Shown here: positions 35,056 to 41,812 of the stretch, piece by piece | Numbering within the stretch: the first letter of the stretch is position 1 | Layout: every line of letters begins with the position of its first letter | Source: an uncultured Chthoniobacterales bacterium | Lineage (GTDB): Bacteria > Verrucomicrobiota > Verrucomicrobiia > Chthoniobacterales > UBA10450 | Length of the DNA stretch: 49,387 nucleotides | Direction: 5' to 3' | NCBI GenBank assembly: GCA_902805675.1 | Contig: CADCTA010000050.1 | Coordinates: forward strand, 1 to 49,387 | Translations under genes and position numbers: made by a program | The notes under the pieces: model-generated | Told to the model about the DNA's origin: nothing | The model's input: only the letters and a program-made list of their open reading frames with translations | Database searches by the model: none

Positions 35056-36015
35056 TTAAGTCCGCTCCGGCTCCACCGGCCCAACTGGCACGTCCGGCGT
35101 GGCTTTCGTCTTCCACAGCGAGAGCACCACGGCGCCGGTCAGGATGCTCGCGACGACACAGAGCGAGACCAGCGTGTCGATCTTCCAGGGCGTGTGGCCC
35201 AGGATCATCTTGATGCCGACGAACGTGAGCACCAGCGCCAGGCCCGGCTTCAAGTAGACGAAGCGATGCATGATCCCGGCGAGCGCGAAGTAAAGCGAGC
35301 GCAGGCCGAGGATCGCGAACACGTTCGACGTGTAGACGATGAACGGATCAGTCGTCACGGCGAAGATCGCTGGGATTGAATCGACCGCGAACACCAGGTC
35401 CGCGACCTCCACCAACACCAGAACGAGCAACAACGGAGTCGCGAGCCGTTTGCCGTTCTCGATCACGGTGAACCGGTCGCCGCGGAACTCACGCGTCATC
35501 GGCACAAAGCGCTTGAACGCGCGTACGACGATGTTCTTCTCCGGATCGACCGCCGCGTCGGCGCGCACGATCAGCATCTTCAATCCCGTAACGATGAGGA
35601 AGCCGCCGAAGACGTAGATGATCCACGAGAACTGCATGATCAGCGCCGCGCCCGCCCAGATCATGATCGCGCGCATGACCAGCGCGCTCAGGATTCCCCA
35701 GAAGAGCACCTTGTGCTGATACTGCGCTGGCACCGCGAAGTAGCTGAAGAGCAGAGCGAAGACGAAGATGTTATCGACGCTGAGCGAGTACTCGATGAGA
35801 TAGCCGGTGAAGAACTCGAGCGCCTTCTGCGGACCGGTGTAATACCAGAGGCCGGCGTTGAAAAGGAGGGCGAGGCTGATCCAGACGCAGGTCCAGGTGG
35901 CCGCTTCCTTGAAGGAAACGACATGCGCCTTGCGATGGAACACGCCCAGGTCGAGCGCGAGCATCAGGAGCACGAAAACGTTGAATCCGATCCAGAACCA
36001 GGTGGTGTCAATCAT
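35056..36015 (-). CDS. alx: TerC/Alx-family integral membrane protein
   Basis: The 319-residue protein has about nine membrane helices and the TerC family marks: LALDLGVFHRKAHVVSFKEA, EYSLSVDNIFVFALLFSYF, and VLVEVADLVFAVDSIPAIFA with TSNVFAILGLRSLYF. The acidic residues in SVDN and AVDS are the conserved metal-binding sites. In E. coli, Alx exports manganese and is induced by alkaline pH. The upstream leader here is only about 80 bases with a GC hairpin and does not look like the yybP-ykoY riboswitch. It follows the HPF gene on the same strand and is near a divergent NhaR-type regulator. Confidence 0.9.
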   Translation of the reverse strand: MIDTTWFWIGFNVFVLLMLALDLGVFHRKAHVVSFKEAATWTCVWISLALLFNAGLWYYTGPQKALEFFTGYLIEYSLSVDNIFVFALLFSYFAVPAQYQHKVLFWGILSALVMRAIMIWAGAALIMQFSWIIYVFGGFLIVTGLKMLIVRADAAVDPEKNIVVRAFKRFVPMTREFRGDRFTVIENGKRLATPLLLVLVLVEVADLVFAVDSIPAIFAVTTDPFIVYTSNVFAILGLRSLYFALAGIMHRFVYLKPGLALVLTFVGIKMILGHTPWKIDTLVSLCVVASILTGAVVLSLWKTKATPDVPVGPVEPERT

Positions 36016-36048
36016 TGATCAGTTGGTGAAGCAGTAGGGATAAATTGT

Positions 36049-36080
36049 GCCGCCGCGCAGCGTCACTGCGGCGCGGCGGC
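36049..36080. other. GC-rich hairpin between HPF and TerC genes
   Basis: A perfect 10-bp stem, GCCGCCGCGC with GCGCGGCGGC, closes a 12-base loop. It lies in the 81-base gap between the HPF stop (36097) and the TerC start (36015). No T-tract follows on the minus strand, so it could be a leader structure or transcript-processing site rather than a terminator. Confidence 0.45.
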
Positions 36081-36096
36081 GGGTGTTTCAAGAGTG

Positions 36097-36474
36097 TTAG
36101 CCTGCGTATGATCCAGCCATACGCTGCATCGGCGTGCGGGGATGCCCTGCACGAGCAGCCAGGCGCTCACGGCGGCGCGCATTGCGAGCGCGGATCAGCC
36201 GCTGCAGCTGCGCGAGGGCGCGCAAGGCTGCCGCGTGCAGGGTGTGGTCGCGAGCTTCGGCGCGGATGTCCGGGCCGGGTGTTTCGAGATGCGCCGAAAC
36301 GCGGAAGGTCGTCGCCTCCGGATCGCGCTCGAGGAAGAGGTGCGCCGCATCGATCTTGCGGATGCGCGCAAGGCTAAGCAGTCGGTCGCGCAGAAGCTTC
36401 GTCGTCTGCACGGCGGATGGCGGATTGATGCGTCGCAGCCGGATATTCATCGGGAGGTCTAATTTCATGCGCAC
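36097..36474 (-). CDS. hpf: Ribosome hibernation promoting factor-like (HPF/RaiA, S30AE)
   Basis: The 125-residue protein includes NIRLRRINPPSAVQTTKLL, FRVSAHLETPGPDIRAEARD and ALRALAQLQRLIRARNARRR, matching the S30AE ribosome-hibernation fold: a beta strand, a helix, then V-x-l-x-x-P-x-x-D-I-x-A-x-A-x-D and a basic helix. HPF binds the 30S decoding centre in stationary phase and inactivates ribosomes. The start could be 36474, 36468 or 36450; the longest is given. It is divergent from the LysR-type gene at 36557, so the 82-base gap must hold both promoters. The C-terminal extension of long-form HPF is missing. Confidence 0.75.
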   Translation of the reverse strand: MRMKLDLPMNIRLRRINPPSAVQTTKLLRDRLLSLARIRKIDAAHLFLERDPEATTFRVSAHLETPGPDIRAEARDHTLHAAALRALAQLQRLIRARNARRRERLAARAGHPRTPMQRMAGSYAG

Positions 36475-36556
36475 GATTGTAGGATCCTGCCTCCGGTTCC
36501 ACTAATACGAAGAAGCGAATGGACGCTTCCAGAAACTGGAAGCATGGTTCCAGCGC

Positions 36557-37507
36557 ATGGAGTGGCTGAACTATCACCATCTGCTCTACTTCTGGACGGT
36601 GGCGAAGGAAGGGAGCCTGCGCGCGGCATCGGAGTCGCTCCGCGTTTCGCAGCCGTCCATTTCCGCGCAGCTGCAGGCGCTTGAGAGCTCGTTAGGCCAG
36701 CCGCTCTTTCGCCAGAGCGGACGCGGCAAGGTGCTGACCGATGCGGGGCAGATGGTGTTCGGCTACGCGGAAGAGATCTTCACGCTGGGCGGCGAACTGA
36801 TGAACTCGGTCAAGAACCGGCCGACAGCGCGCGCTCGCCGCTTGACGGTGGGGCTTTCCGACTCCTTCCCCAAGCTCGTCGCCCACGACATCCTGCAGCC
36901 GCTTTTTACCAGCGCTGAGCCGATGCACATCGTCTGCCGGGAAGGAAAGATCGACGATCTGCTTGCGCAGCTTGCACTCCATCGCCTCGACGTGGTGCTG
37001 GCGGACGAGCCGGCATCGAGCAGTCACAATTTCCGGTCCTTCAACCATCTGCTGGCGAAGTCGCCGCTCACCTTCTGCGCCGCGCCAAAGCTCGGCGGCA
37101 CCTTGCGACGCAACTTCCCGAAATCACTGCACGGAGCGCCCGCGCTGCTGCCGGGCGAGAACACGCCCACGCGTCGCGCGCTGGAGAAATGGTTCCGACA
37201 GCAGCGGATCGAGCCGCGCGTCATCGGCGAATTCGATGATGCGGCGCTGATGAGCGTGGTCGCCGCGGAAGGCGCCGGATTCATCGCGGTGCCGAGCGCG
37301 GTCGTGGCGGATGCCTCGGCGCGTTACGGATTCCAGCTGCTCGGCACGGCGGCAAGATGCCAGGTGGAGTTCTACGCGATCACAGCCGAGCGCCGTCTCG
37401 AGCATCCCGGCGTCGTCATCATCGCAGAGCAATCGCCGAAGAACCTGTTAGCCCGCCGCAAGCCGGTTGCGCGCGGTCGCGCAGCGAAGCAGAGCAGAGC
37501 GTTGTAG
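36557..37507 (+). CDS. nhaR: LysR-family regulator, NhaR-type
   Basis: The 316-residue protein begins MEWLNYHHLLYFWTVAKEGS, the highly characteristic opening of NhaR. The helix-turn-helix spans about residues 16-40 (ASESLRVSQPSISAQLQALE). The effector half has VGLSDSFPKLVAHDILQPLF, LDVVLADEPA and a EFDDAALMSVVAAEGAGF segment, all as in NhaR. In enterobacteria NhaR senses sodium and activates the nhaA antiporter gene. No antiporter lies in this window; the divergent gene encodes HPF with TerC/Alx beyond it, so the regulator may act on those. Its TAG stop at 37505 is part of the palindromic element that follows. Confidence 0.92.
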   Translation: MEWLNYHHLLYFWTVAKEGSLRAASESLRVSQPSISAQLQALESSLGQPLFRQSGRGKVLTDAGQMVFGYAEEIFTLGGELMNSVKNRPTARARRLTVGLSDSFPKLVAHDILQPLFTSAEPMHIVCREGKIDDLLAQLALHRLDVVLADEPASSSHNFRSFNHLLAKSPLTFCAAPKLGGTLRRNFPKSLHGAPALLPGENTPTRRALEKWFRQQRIEPRVIGEFDDAALMSVVAAEGAGFIAVPSAVVADASARYGFQLLGTAARCQVEFYAITAERRLEHPGVVIIAEQSPKNLLARRKPVARGRAAKQSRAL

Positions 37508-37584
37508 CGTCCGCTGTCCTCAGCGGAGGGCGTGGAACGTAGCAACGCCGAACGCAGATGCGCTGAGGACAGCGCACGCTACAA
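37502..37584. repeat. TGTAGCG palindromic element
   Basis: The arms are ttgtagcgtccgctgtcctca and its near-perfect complement at 37560-37584 (one mismatch over about 24 bases), around a 33-base centre. It has the same TGTAG/CTACA ends as the element at 5203. It provides the stop codon of nhaR. No T-tract follows, though a stable hairpin may still block readthrough. Confidence 0.85.
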
Positions 37585-37590
37585 GCGCCC

Positions 37591-38520
37591 TCAGAGCGGC
37601 TGAAAGTGCTGCGCAAGCGAAGAGTCCGCCGGCAGGCTGATCGCGCGGTAATGGCGCGGCAGAAACCAATGCAGATACCGGAGCGCGGCATGCTCCACCC
37701 AACCTTCCGCAAGCTTTTGCCCTGACACATTGAAGACGAGGCTCTCCGGCGGCTGCATGGCCGCATCGCTGATCAGGAACACGGCCGGTTCGGCGATGCC
37801 GAGCCTCTCCTGCATGAAGTGTCGGATCACGGCGCGCGTCACCGTTGGCAGCAACGCTTCGGATGGACTGCCCGCCAGCACCTCACGCTCGGTTGCGAGC
37901 TCAGCGGCCGCGTTGTCGGCTACCGGGTCCGGAATGATTCGCCCAAACATCCGCAGGCTCAGCATGTCTCCGCAGGTGAAAACCCACTCGGCTGTGCCGT
38001 CCGCGCGCGGATTCAGAACTGCGCCAAGTCCCCCCTCGGTCAACGTCTCTGCTGCGACGGTGAGCGACAGCTGCGCCGGCGTCGTGCCGCTGTCATCGAG
38101 CCGGAACGCGGCGTACGGCATCCCGTCAGGGCGAGTGAACTGCGCCGGTTCCGCAGGGGCGAGGGCTGCCGCGGCGACTGTGCGGTAGAAGCGCAATTCC
38201 CAAGCTGCGTCGCGGGCAGACGGCAGCACTCGCAACAATTCGACTGCGTCTCGCGCAAGTGAGGGATCAGGCGCCATCGGGAAAAACGCTCCGCGCGATT
38301 CGGCGGCAGCGTTCTGCTGCGAGGGCTTCGCGTCGCGTGTGTTGCGCATCAGGCCCATGATGAAAAGCAGCAGCGCAGCGGCGCCGCCCACGAAGAACCC
38401 GAGCCAGGCAGCGACCTTGGGCACCGCCGCGAGCCCGGAGTCCATCACTCCCCAAAGCGCCGCGATGGCGATCACGCCACAGCCGAGCATTCCAAGGACG
38501 AATGGCAGACGTCGCAACAT
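37591..38520 (-). CDS. Membrane-anchored protein of unknown function
   Basis: I recognise no family. ATG 38520 gives 309 residues with two N-terminal hydrophobic helices (LRRLPFVLGMLGCGVIAIAALW and VPKVAAWLGFFVGGAAALLLF), then a soluble domain of about 230 residues. The soluble part contains SARDAAWELRFYRTVAAAAL, LNPRADGTAEWVFTCGDMLS and RYLHWFLPRHYRAISLP, mixed alpha/beta with no catalytic motif I can name. An upstream in-frame start would add unrelated basic residues and was rejected. It is convergent with nhaR across the palindromic element and divergent from the TPR-like gene. Confidence 0.75.
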   Translation of the reverse strand: MLRRLPFVLGMLGCGVIAIAALWGVMDSGLAAVPKVAAWLGFFVGGAAALLLFIMGLMRNTRDAKPSQQNAAAESRGAFFPMAPDPSLARDAVELLRVLPSARDAAWELRFYRTVAAAALAPAEPAQFTRPDGMPYAAFRLDDSGTTPAQLSLTVAAETLTEGGLGAVLNPRADGTAEWVFTCGDMLSLRMFGRIIPDPVADNAAAELATEREVLAGSPSEALLPTVTRAVIRHFMQERLGIAEPAVFLISDAAMQPPESLVFNVSGQKLAEGWVEHAALRYLHWFLPRHYRAISLPADSSLAQHFQPL

Positions 38521-38613
38521 CCGCGGCAACGTAAATGTGCGACGATGAACATGTCGAGCGGCAGCACGGCTCTGCGCGTTTGCCCATTCATCCTGACGTA
38601 ACGAAGCTGCGCG

Positions 38614-39342
38614 GTGACATCGTTGACGAGATACGCCCTGTGCCTGGCCACGTTCTTCGCGGCGGCTTCGAGCCCGGCGCAGGCTCCGCCGCAAGAGGTG
38701 GAAGTCAGCCCCGCGAACAAACTGTATCTGCAGGCGGTCGCCGAGTCGGAAAGCGCGTCAAAGCTCGAGCGCCGCGGCAAGCTCGACCGCGCCACGCACG
38801 CCTACGAACTCGCCGGTCGGCTCGCTGAGGGTTCGATCGCGGAAGCTGAGCGCACCGGTGTGGCCGAGCAGGGCAGGCCACCGCAGGTCTACTTCCTTTG
38901 CGCGACGTCCTACCTGCACGCCGGGCGTCTGCTCGGCCAGATGAAGAGCAAGGATCGCGACGAGCAGCGTCTCGAGACCGTCCTCGACAAGGCCGCGCGT
39001 TTCCTCGCGGAGGTGGAGAAGATCGAAGCCGAGCGCGCGCAGAAGGCAAACTCAGGGCTGAACCCGGAGATCTGGCGCGTGCGAAACGCGAGCGCCTATG
39101 TGCATTTTCTGCGCGGCGAGCTCGCGCAGGCACGCCTGGCCTACACTTCCGTGCTCGAGATGAATCCCACCTACAAGCCAGCGGAGCTCGCGATCGCCGA
39201 GATCAACAAAATCGAGCGCCGTGAGAACGAGCTCTTCAGCCCGCAAGGGCGCACGATGGACAAGGAAAACCGCCGCAAGGCCGTCAAGGAAGTCGTCAGC
39301 ACGCTGCGTCTGGTGCGCGATATCGTGACGCTCGGCCGGTAG
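38614..39342 (+). CDS. Exported TPR-like protein
   Basis: The GTG-initiated 242-residue product has a signal peptide (TSLTRYALCLATFFAAASSPAQA). The rest is strongly helical and charged, with TPR-like helix pairs: ESASKLERRGKLDRATHAYE (first), YFLCATSYLHAGRLLGQMK, and NASAYVHFLRGELAQARLAY followed by SVLEMNPTYKPAELAIA (the last is the clearest repeat). TPR proteins mediate protein-protein contacts; no partner can be inferred. It is divergent from the membrane-anchored gene and followed by the E-type palindrome. Confidence 0.75.
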   Translation: MTSLTRYALCLATFFAAASSPAQAPPQEVEVSPANKLYLQAVAESESASKLERRGKLDRATHAYELAGRLAEGSIAEAERTGVAEQGRPPQVYFLCATSYLHAGRLLGQMKSKDRDEQRLETVLDKAARFLAEVEKIEAERAQKANSGLNPEIWRVRNASAYVHFLRGELAQARLAYTSVLEMNPTYKPAELAIAEINKIERRENELFSPQGRTMDKENRRKAVKEVVSTLRLVRDIVTLGR

Positions 39343-39382
39343 CGTATCTACGGGAGAGTTCCCCGCTCGGCTCGTGTCGCAG

Positions 39383-39488
39383 CGCGAAAGCGGCGGAATA
39401 CCGCCGCACTCCAAGACGCTGTCGCGACGGCTTGTGATCGCTCCTTCGCTTGCGTTTTGGAGTGCGGCGGTCTTCCGCCGTTTTCGCG
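39383..39488. repeat. Long palindrome, GGCGGAATACCGCCG type (family E)
   Basis: The arms are cgcgaaagcggcggaatacc... at 39383-39414 and ...ggtcttccgccgttttcgcg at 39457-39488. They are reverse complements over 32 bases with about two mismatches, around a 42-base centre. It fills the middle of the 214-base gap between the convergent TPR-like and TIGR02588 genes. No ORF or terminator T-tract is seen. Confidence 0.85.
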
Positions 39489-39556
39489 CCGCGCTCCCGA
39501 AACCTGCCGAGCGCGGTGCCGAAAACTTCCAACCGCAGACGCGAATCGCAGCCGCC

Positions 39557-39937
39557 TCACGGCTTCTCGTAGCCCAGCACGCGGGCTTCGAGCGTCCCTT
39601 GACGTGGATCGTTCTTGAATGTGACCCATGCCTCGCGCGAGCCGCGTCGCGGTAGAAAAGCGATCTCGAAGTCACCCGTCTCTTCCTTGCCGGCACCGCG
39701 GAGCACCACCTCGATGTGCACGCCTTCCGCGGTGTGATCGCCTTTGTTCGTGGCGTTGATCGGCACCGAGAAGTAGCCGGAGCGTTGCTCAGGCGCGCCG
39801 ACCTCCAGATGGATGTCGGGCGGGGCGTTGCCGACCGTGAGGCTTTCGTAAACGAGAAAGCCAAGCAGCGCGATGATGAGAGCGGTGCTCGCTGCGAATA
39901 CCGACCACTCCAGCCAGTTCTTTTCAGCCTTCTTCAT
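39557..39937 (-). CDS. TIGR02588-like single-span membrane protein
   Basis: ATG 39937 gives 126 residues: a short basic start (KKAEKNWLEW), one membrane helix (SVFAASTALIIALLGFLVYE), and a periplasmic beta domain with FSVPINATNKGDHTAEGVHI and GDFEIAFLPRRGSREAWVTF. This matches the TIGR02588 family, which is usually encoded next to TIGR02587 as it is here. The ATG overlaps the upstream stop by four bases (ATGA), so the two are translationally coupled and probably form a complex. Function is unknown. It is the last gene of the minus-strand cassette that starts at 44670. Confidence 0.85.
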   Translation of the reverse strand: MKKAEKNWLEWSVFAASTALIIALLGFLVYESLTVGNAPPDIHLEVGAPEQRSGYFSVPINATNKGDHTAEGVHIEVVLRGAGKEETGDFEIAFLPRRGSREAWVTFKNDPRQGTLEARVLGYEKP

Positions 39938-40773
39938 TGTAATAGGAGTCGGCCGGCCGACGCGCCCAACGTGGCGGCGAGCCCGAGCACGATGACTTGG
40001 GCGGCGGCGGTGTTCATTGTGACGTCGTCCATTCGGCCGAAGAACCAAAGGACCGCGGCGGAAATCACCAGCGCGACGGCGTAAGTGACAATCGTGCCGA
40101 TAACGACAGATAGGAGTCCTTGCCCGGCGACGAAGCGGCCGGCCCCGGTGAACTCGATATAGTAGAGGATCAGGCCGGTGAGCACGATCGAGAGCAGTGC
40201 CAGCCCGAGGAGGTTCTGCACCCGCGCTTCGCTCGCGATCATGATGATCTCTTCCGTAGGCGCAACGTTCGAGGCGAAGAGCATCGCGCCGCAGCCCGCG
40301 ATCACCAGCTGTCCGCTGAAGGTGATTTCCTCCTTCGCCGAAGCCTCGGCGCCGCCTTTCTCGCGATCGTCGCCGCCGCCCAGCTGCGATGTGCCGACGG
40401 AAATGCCGATCGCCACGGTCATCGCCTCGACGGTGATCTTTCCGACGATCTCGTAAGCGTGCATGTCGCTCTCCAGTTGCCCGAGTAGGAACAGGACGAT
40501 CGCTGCGACCACCAGGCCAAGGCCCATCTCTTCGACCGAGTCGATGGCTACTTCCGACCAACACGCGTCCTGGTGAAGACCGGCGTAATGATTGTAGCCA
40601 AGCAGCAGGACGAACGTTGCGGCCACATAGATGATCAGCCGCATCGGGTCCGACACGAACCCGGCCCACCAAACCTCCATCGTGTAGAGGAGCGGCAGGC
40701 TGAACATCAGCCCGCCCGCCATGCCACGCGCGTACTCGCGCAGGGACTTGGCGACAGGTGGGTTCATCGCCAC
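39934..40773 (-). CDS. TIGR02587/DUF2391-like integral membrane protein
   Basis: The 279-residue protein has about seven membrane helices. The family marks are YARGMAGGLMFSLPLLYTME near the N-terminus, the conserved VWWAG after it, ASNVAPTEEIIMIASEA in the middle, and YIEFTGAG. This corresponds to TIGR02587 membrane proteins, which are found beside TIGR02588 genes in several phyla but have no known role. A charged loop (GGGDDREKGGAEASAKEE) separates the two halves. The gene follows the ParB-like gene by 18 bases and overlaps the next by four. Confidence 0.87.
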   Translation of the reverse strand: MAMNPPVAKSLREYARGMAGGLMFSLPLLYTMEVWWAGFVSDPMRLIIYVAATFVLLLGYNHYAGLHQDACWSEVAIDSVEEMGLGLVVAAIVLFLLGQLESDMHAYEIVGKITVEAMTVAIGISVGTSQLGGGDDREKGGAEASAKEEITFSGQLVIAGCGAMLFASNVAPTEEIIMIASEARVQNLLGLALLSIVLTGLILYYIEFTGAGRFVAGQGLLSVVIGTIVTYAVALVISAAVLWFFGRMDDVTMNTAAAQVIVLGLAATLGASAGRLLLQ

Positions 40774-40791
40774 CAGCCTAGCAGCGCTGGA

Positions 40792-41772
40792 TCAGACGGC
40801 GGGAATATATTCTTCCTCGATCTCGAACTTCACCGTGATCTGCCGCACGCGGCGATTCACCGGCATCACTTTGCGCAGCTGCGGATTGAAGTAATCCTTC
40901 AACATCGAGGGACGCGGATGCTTCAGGTAGTAATCGGGATCCTGCCGGATCGCTGAGGCAGCCACAACGTCGAGCTCGTCGCGGGTGGAGACGTGTTGGA
41001 TGACGCAGGGAACATGCGTAAACCCCATGTCGCGCAGCGCATAGGCGCGATGGCTGCCGTTGTTGAGGATGAGGCGGTTCTCGGCTCGGATTGCGTTCAG
41101 GAAATTCGTGCCGAAGCCGACGGCGAGACCGACCACCCCGACGAGGGCACCGGGATGCGCGTAGCCCTGGATATGGCGCGCTTCGAGCGCCATGGCCTTG
41201 AGGAAGCGCATGTCACACGAGCGCGACACGAAGGTAAAGCTGCCGTCGTTCAACCGCGACCAGCGGGCTGGGGGATTCGGATGATCGTACGGCAGGCAGG
41301 TGCGGAAGATCTCTTCATCACTCGGCGTCGGCCCGAGCTTCTGCTTGAGCTCGCGGACGAAGGAGATGTCGATGTGTTTCTGATAAACGACCATGCTGTC
41401 GAGTTCGACGAACGCGACCTCCGTCGGGACGGTGTTGAACCCGCCTTTCACGAGCGGGTCTTTCAGGAACTCGGTGAGCAGCGGCTCGTATTTCGCATCC
41501 ACCGGCACCGGCGTGGTCACGGGATTGTCAGCGGCGCCGGCTTCATCCTTCTTCAGCTTGCGAACGCGCTCCTTGGCTGCCTGCCATTCCGCGATCAGCG
41601 TCGCTTCGTCTTCCGGATGCACCGCCTGGCTGCGGACGAAACGCAGGAAGCGTTTCAAACTCGGGCGGCCGGTGAGGTAGAGCGTTTCGCCGGGTCCGTT
41701 TGGATCGGAGCTGACAGGTTCGCGTTGGCTGGTCGGAACGACAGGGACATCGAGAGTGTCTGAGGGGCTCAT
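40792..41772 (-). CDS. ParB/sulfiredoxin-fold-like protein
   Basis: ATG 41772 gives 326 residues, with no signal peptide or membrane helix, so it is predicted to be cytoplasmic. The region LNAIRAENRLILNNGSHRAY followed by ALRDMGFTHVPCVIQ resembles the ParB N-terminal fold, in which a GxHR-type motif and following strand bind nucleotide. Here Ser replaces the usual Gly/His before HR. The C-terminal part (YYLKHPRPSMLKDYF) is also distinctive. ParB-fold proteins include CTPases and free-serine kinases (SbnI/SerK), but this one belongs to no subgroup I can name. It lies 40 bases after the M50-HlyD gene on the same strand. An in-frame GTG at 41838 would overlap that gene and is less likely. Confidence 0.65.
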   Translation of the reverse strand: MSPSDTLDVPVVPTSQREPVSSDPNGPGETLYLTGRPSLKRFLRFVRSQAVHPEDEATLIAEWQAAKERVRKLKKDEAGAADNPVTTPVPVDAKYEPLLTEFLKDPLVKGGFNTVPTEVAFVELDSMVVYQKHIDISFVRELKQKLGPTPSDEEIFRTCLPYDHPNPPARWSRLNDGSFTFVSRSCDMRFLKAMALEARHIQGYAHPGALVGVVGLAVGFGTNFLNAIRAENRLILNNGSHRAYALRDMGFTHVPCVIQHVSTRDELDVVAASAIRQDPDYYLKHPRPSMLKDYFNPQLRKVMPVNRRVRQITVKFEIEEEYIPAV

Positions 41773-41812
41773 GTTACGGTTGTTGTTAGGCAGATGTGCG
41801 GCTGGCGCGGGC

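Noticed and set aside
36016..36110. Manganese (yybP-ykoY) riboswitch upstream of the TerC/Alx gene.
   Set aside because: The leader is short and only a simple GC hairpin is seen; the conserved paired junctions of the riboswitch are not apparent by eye.
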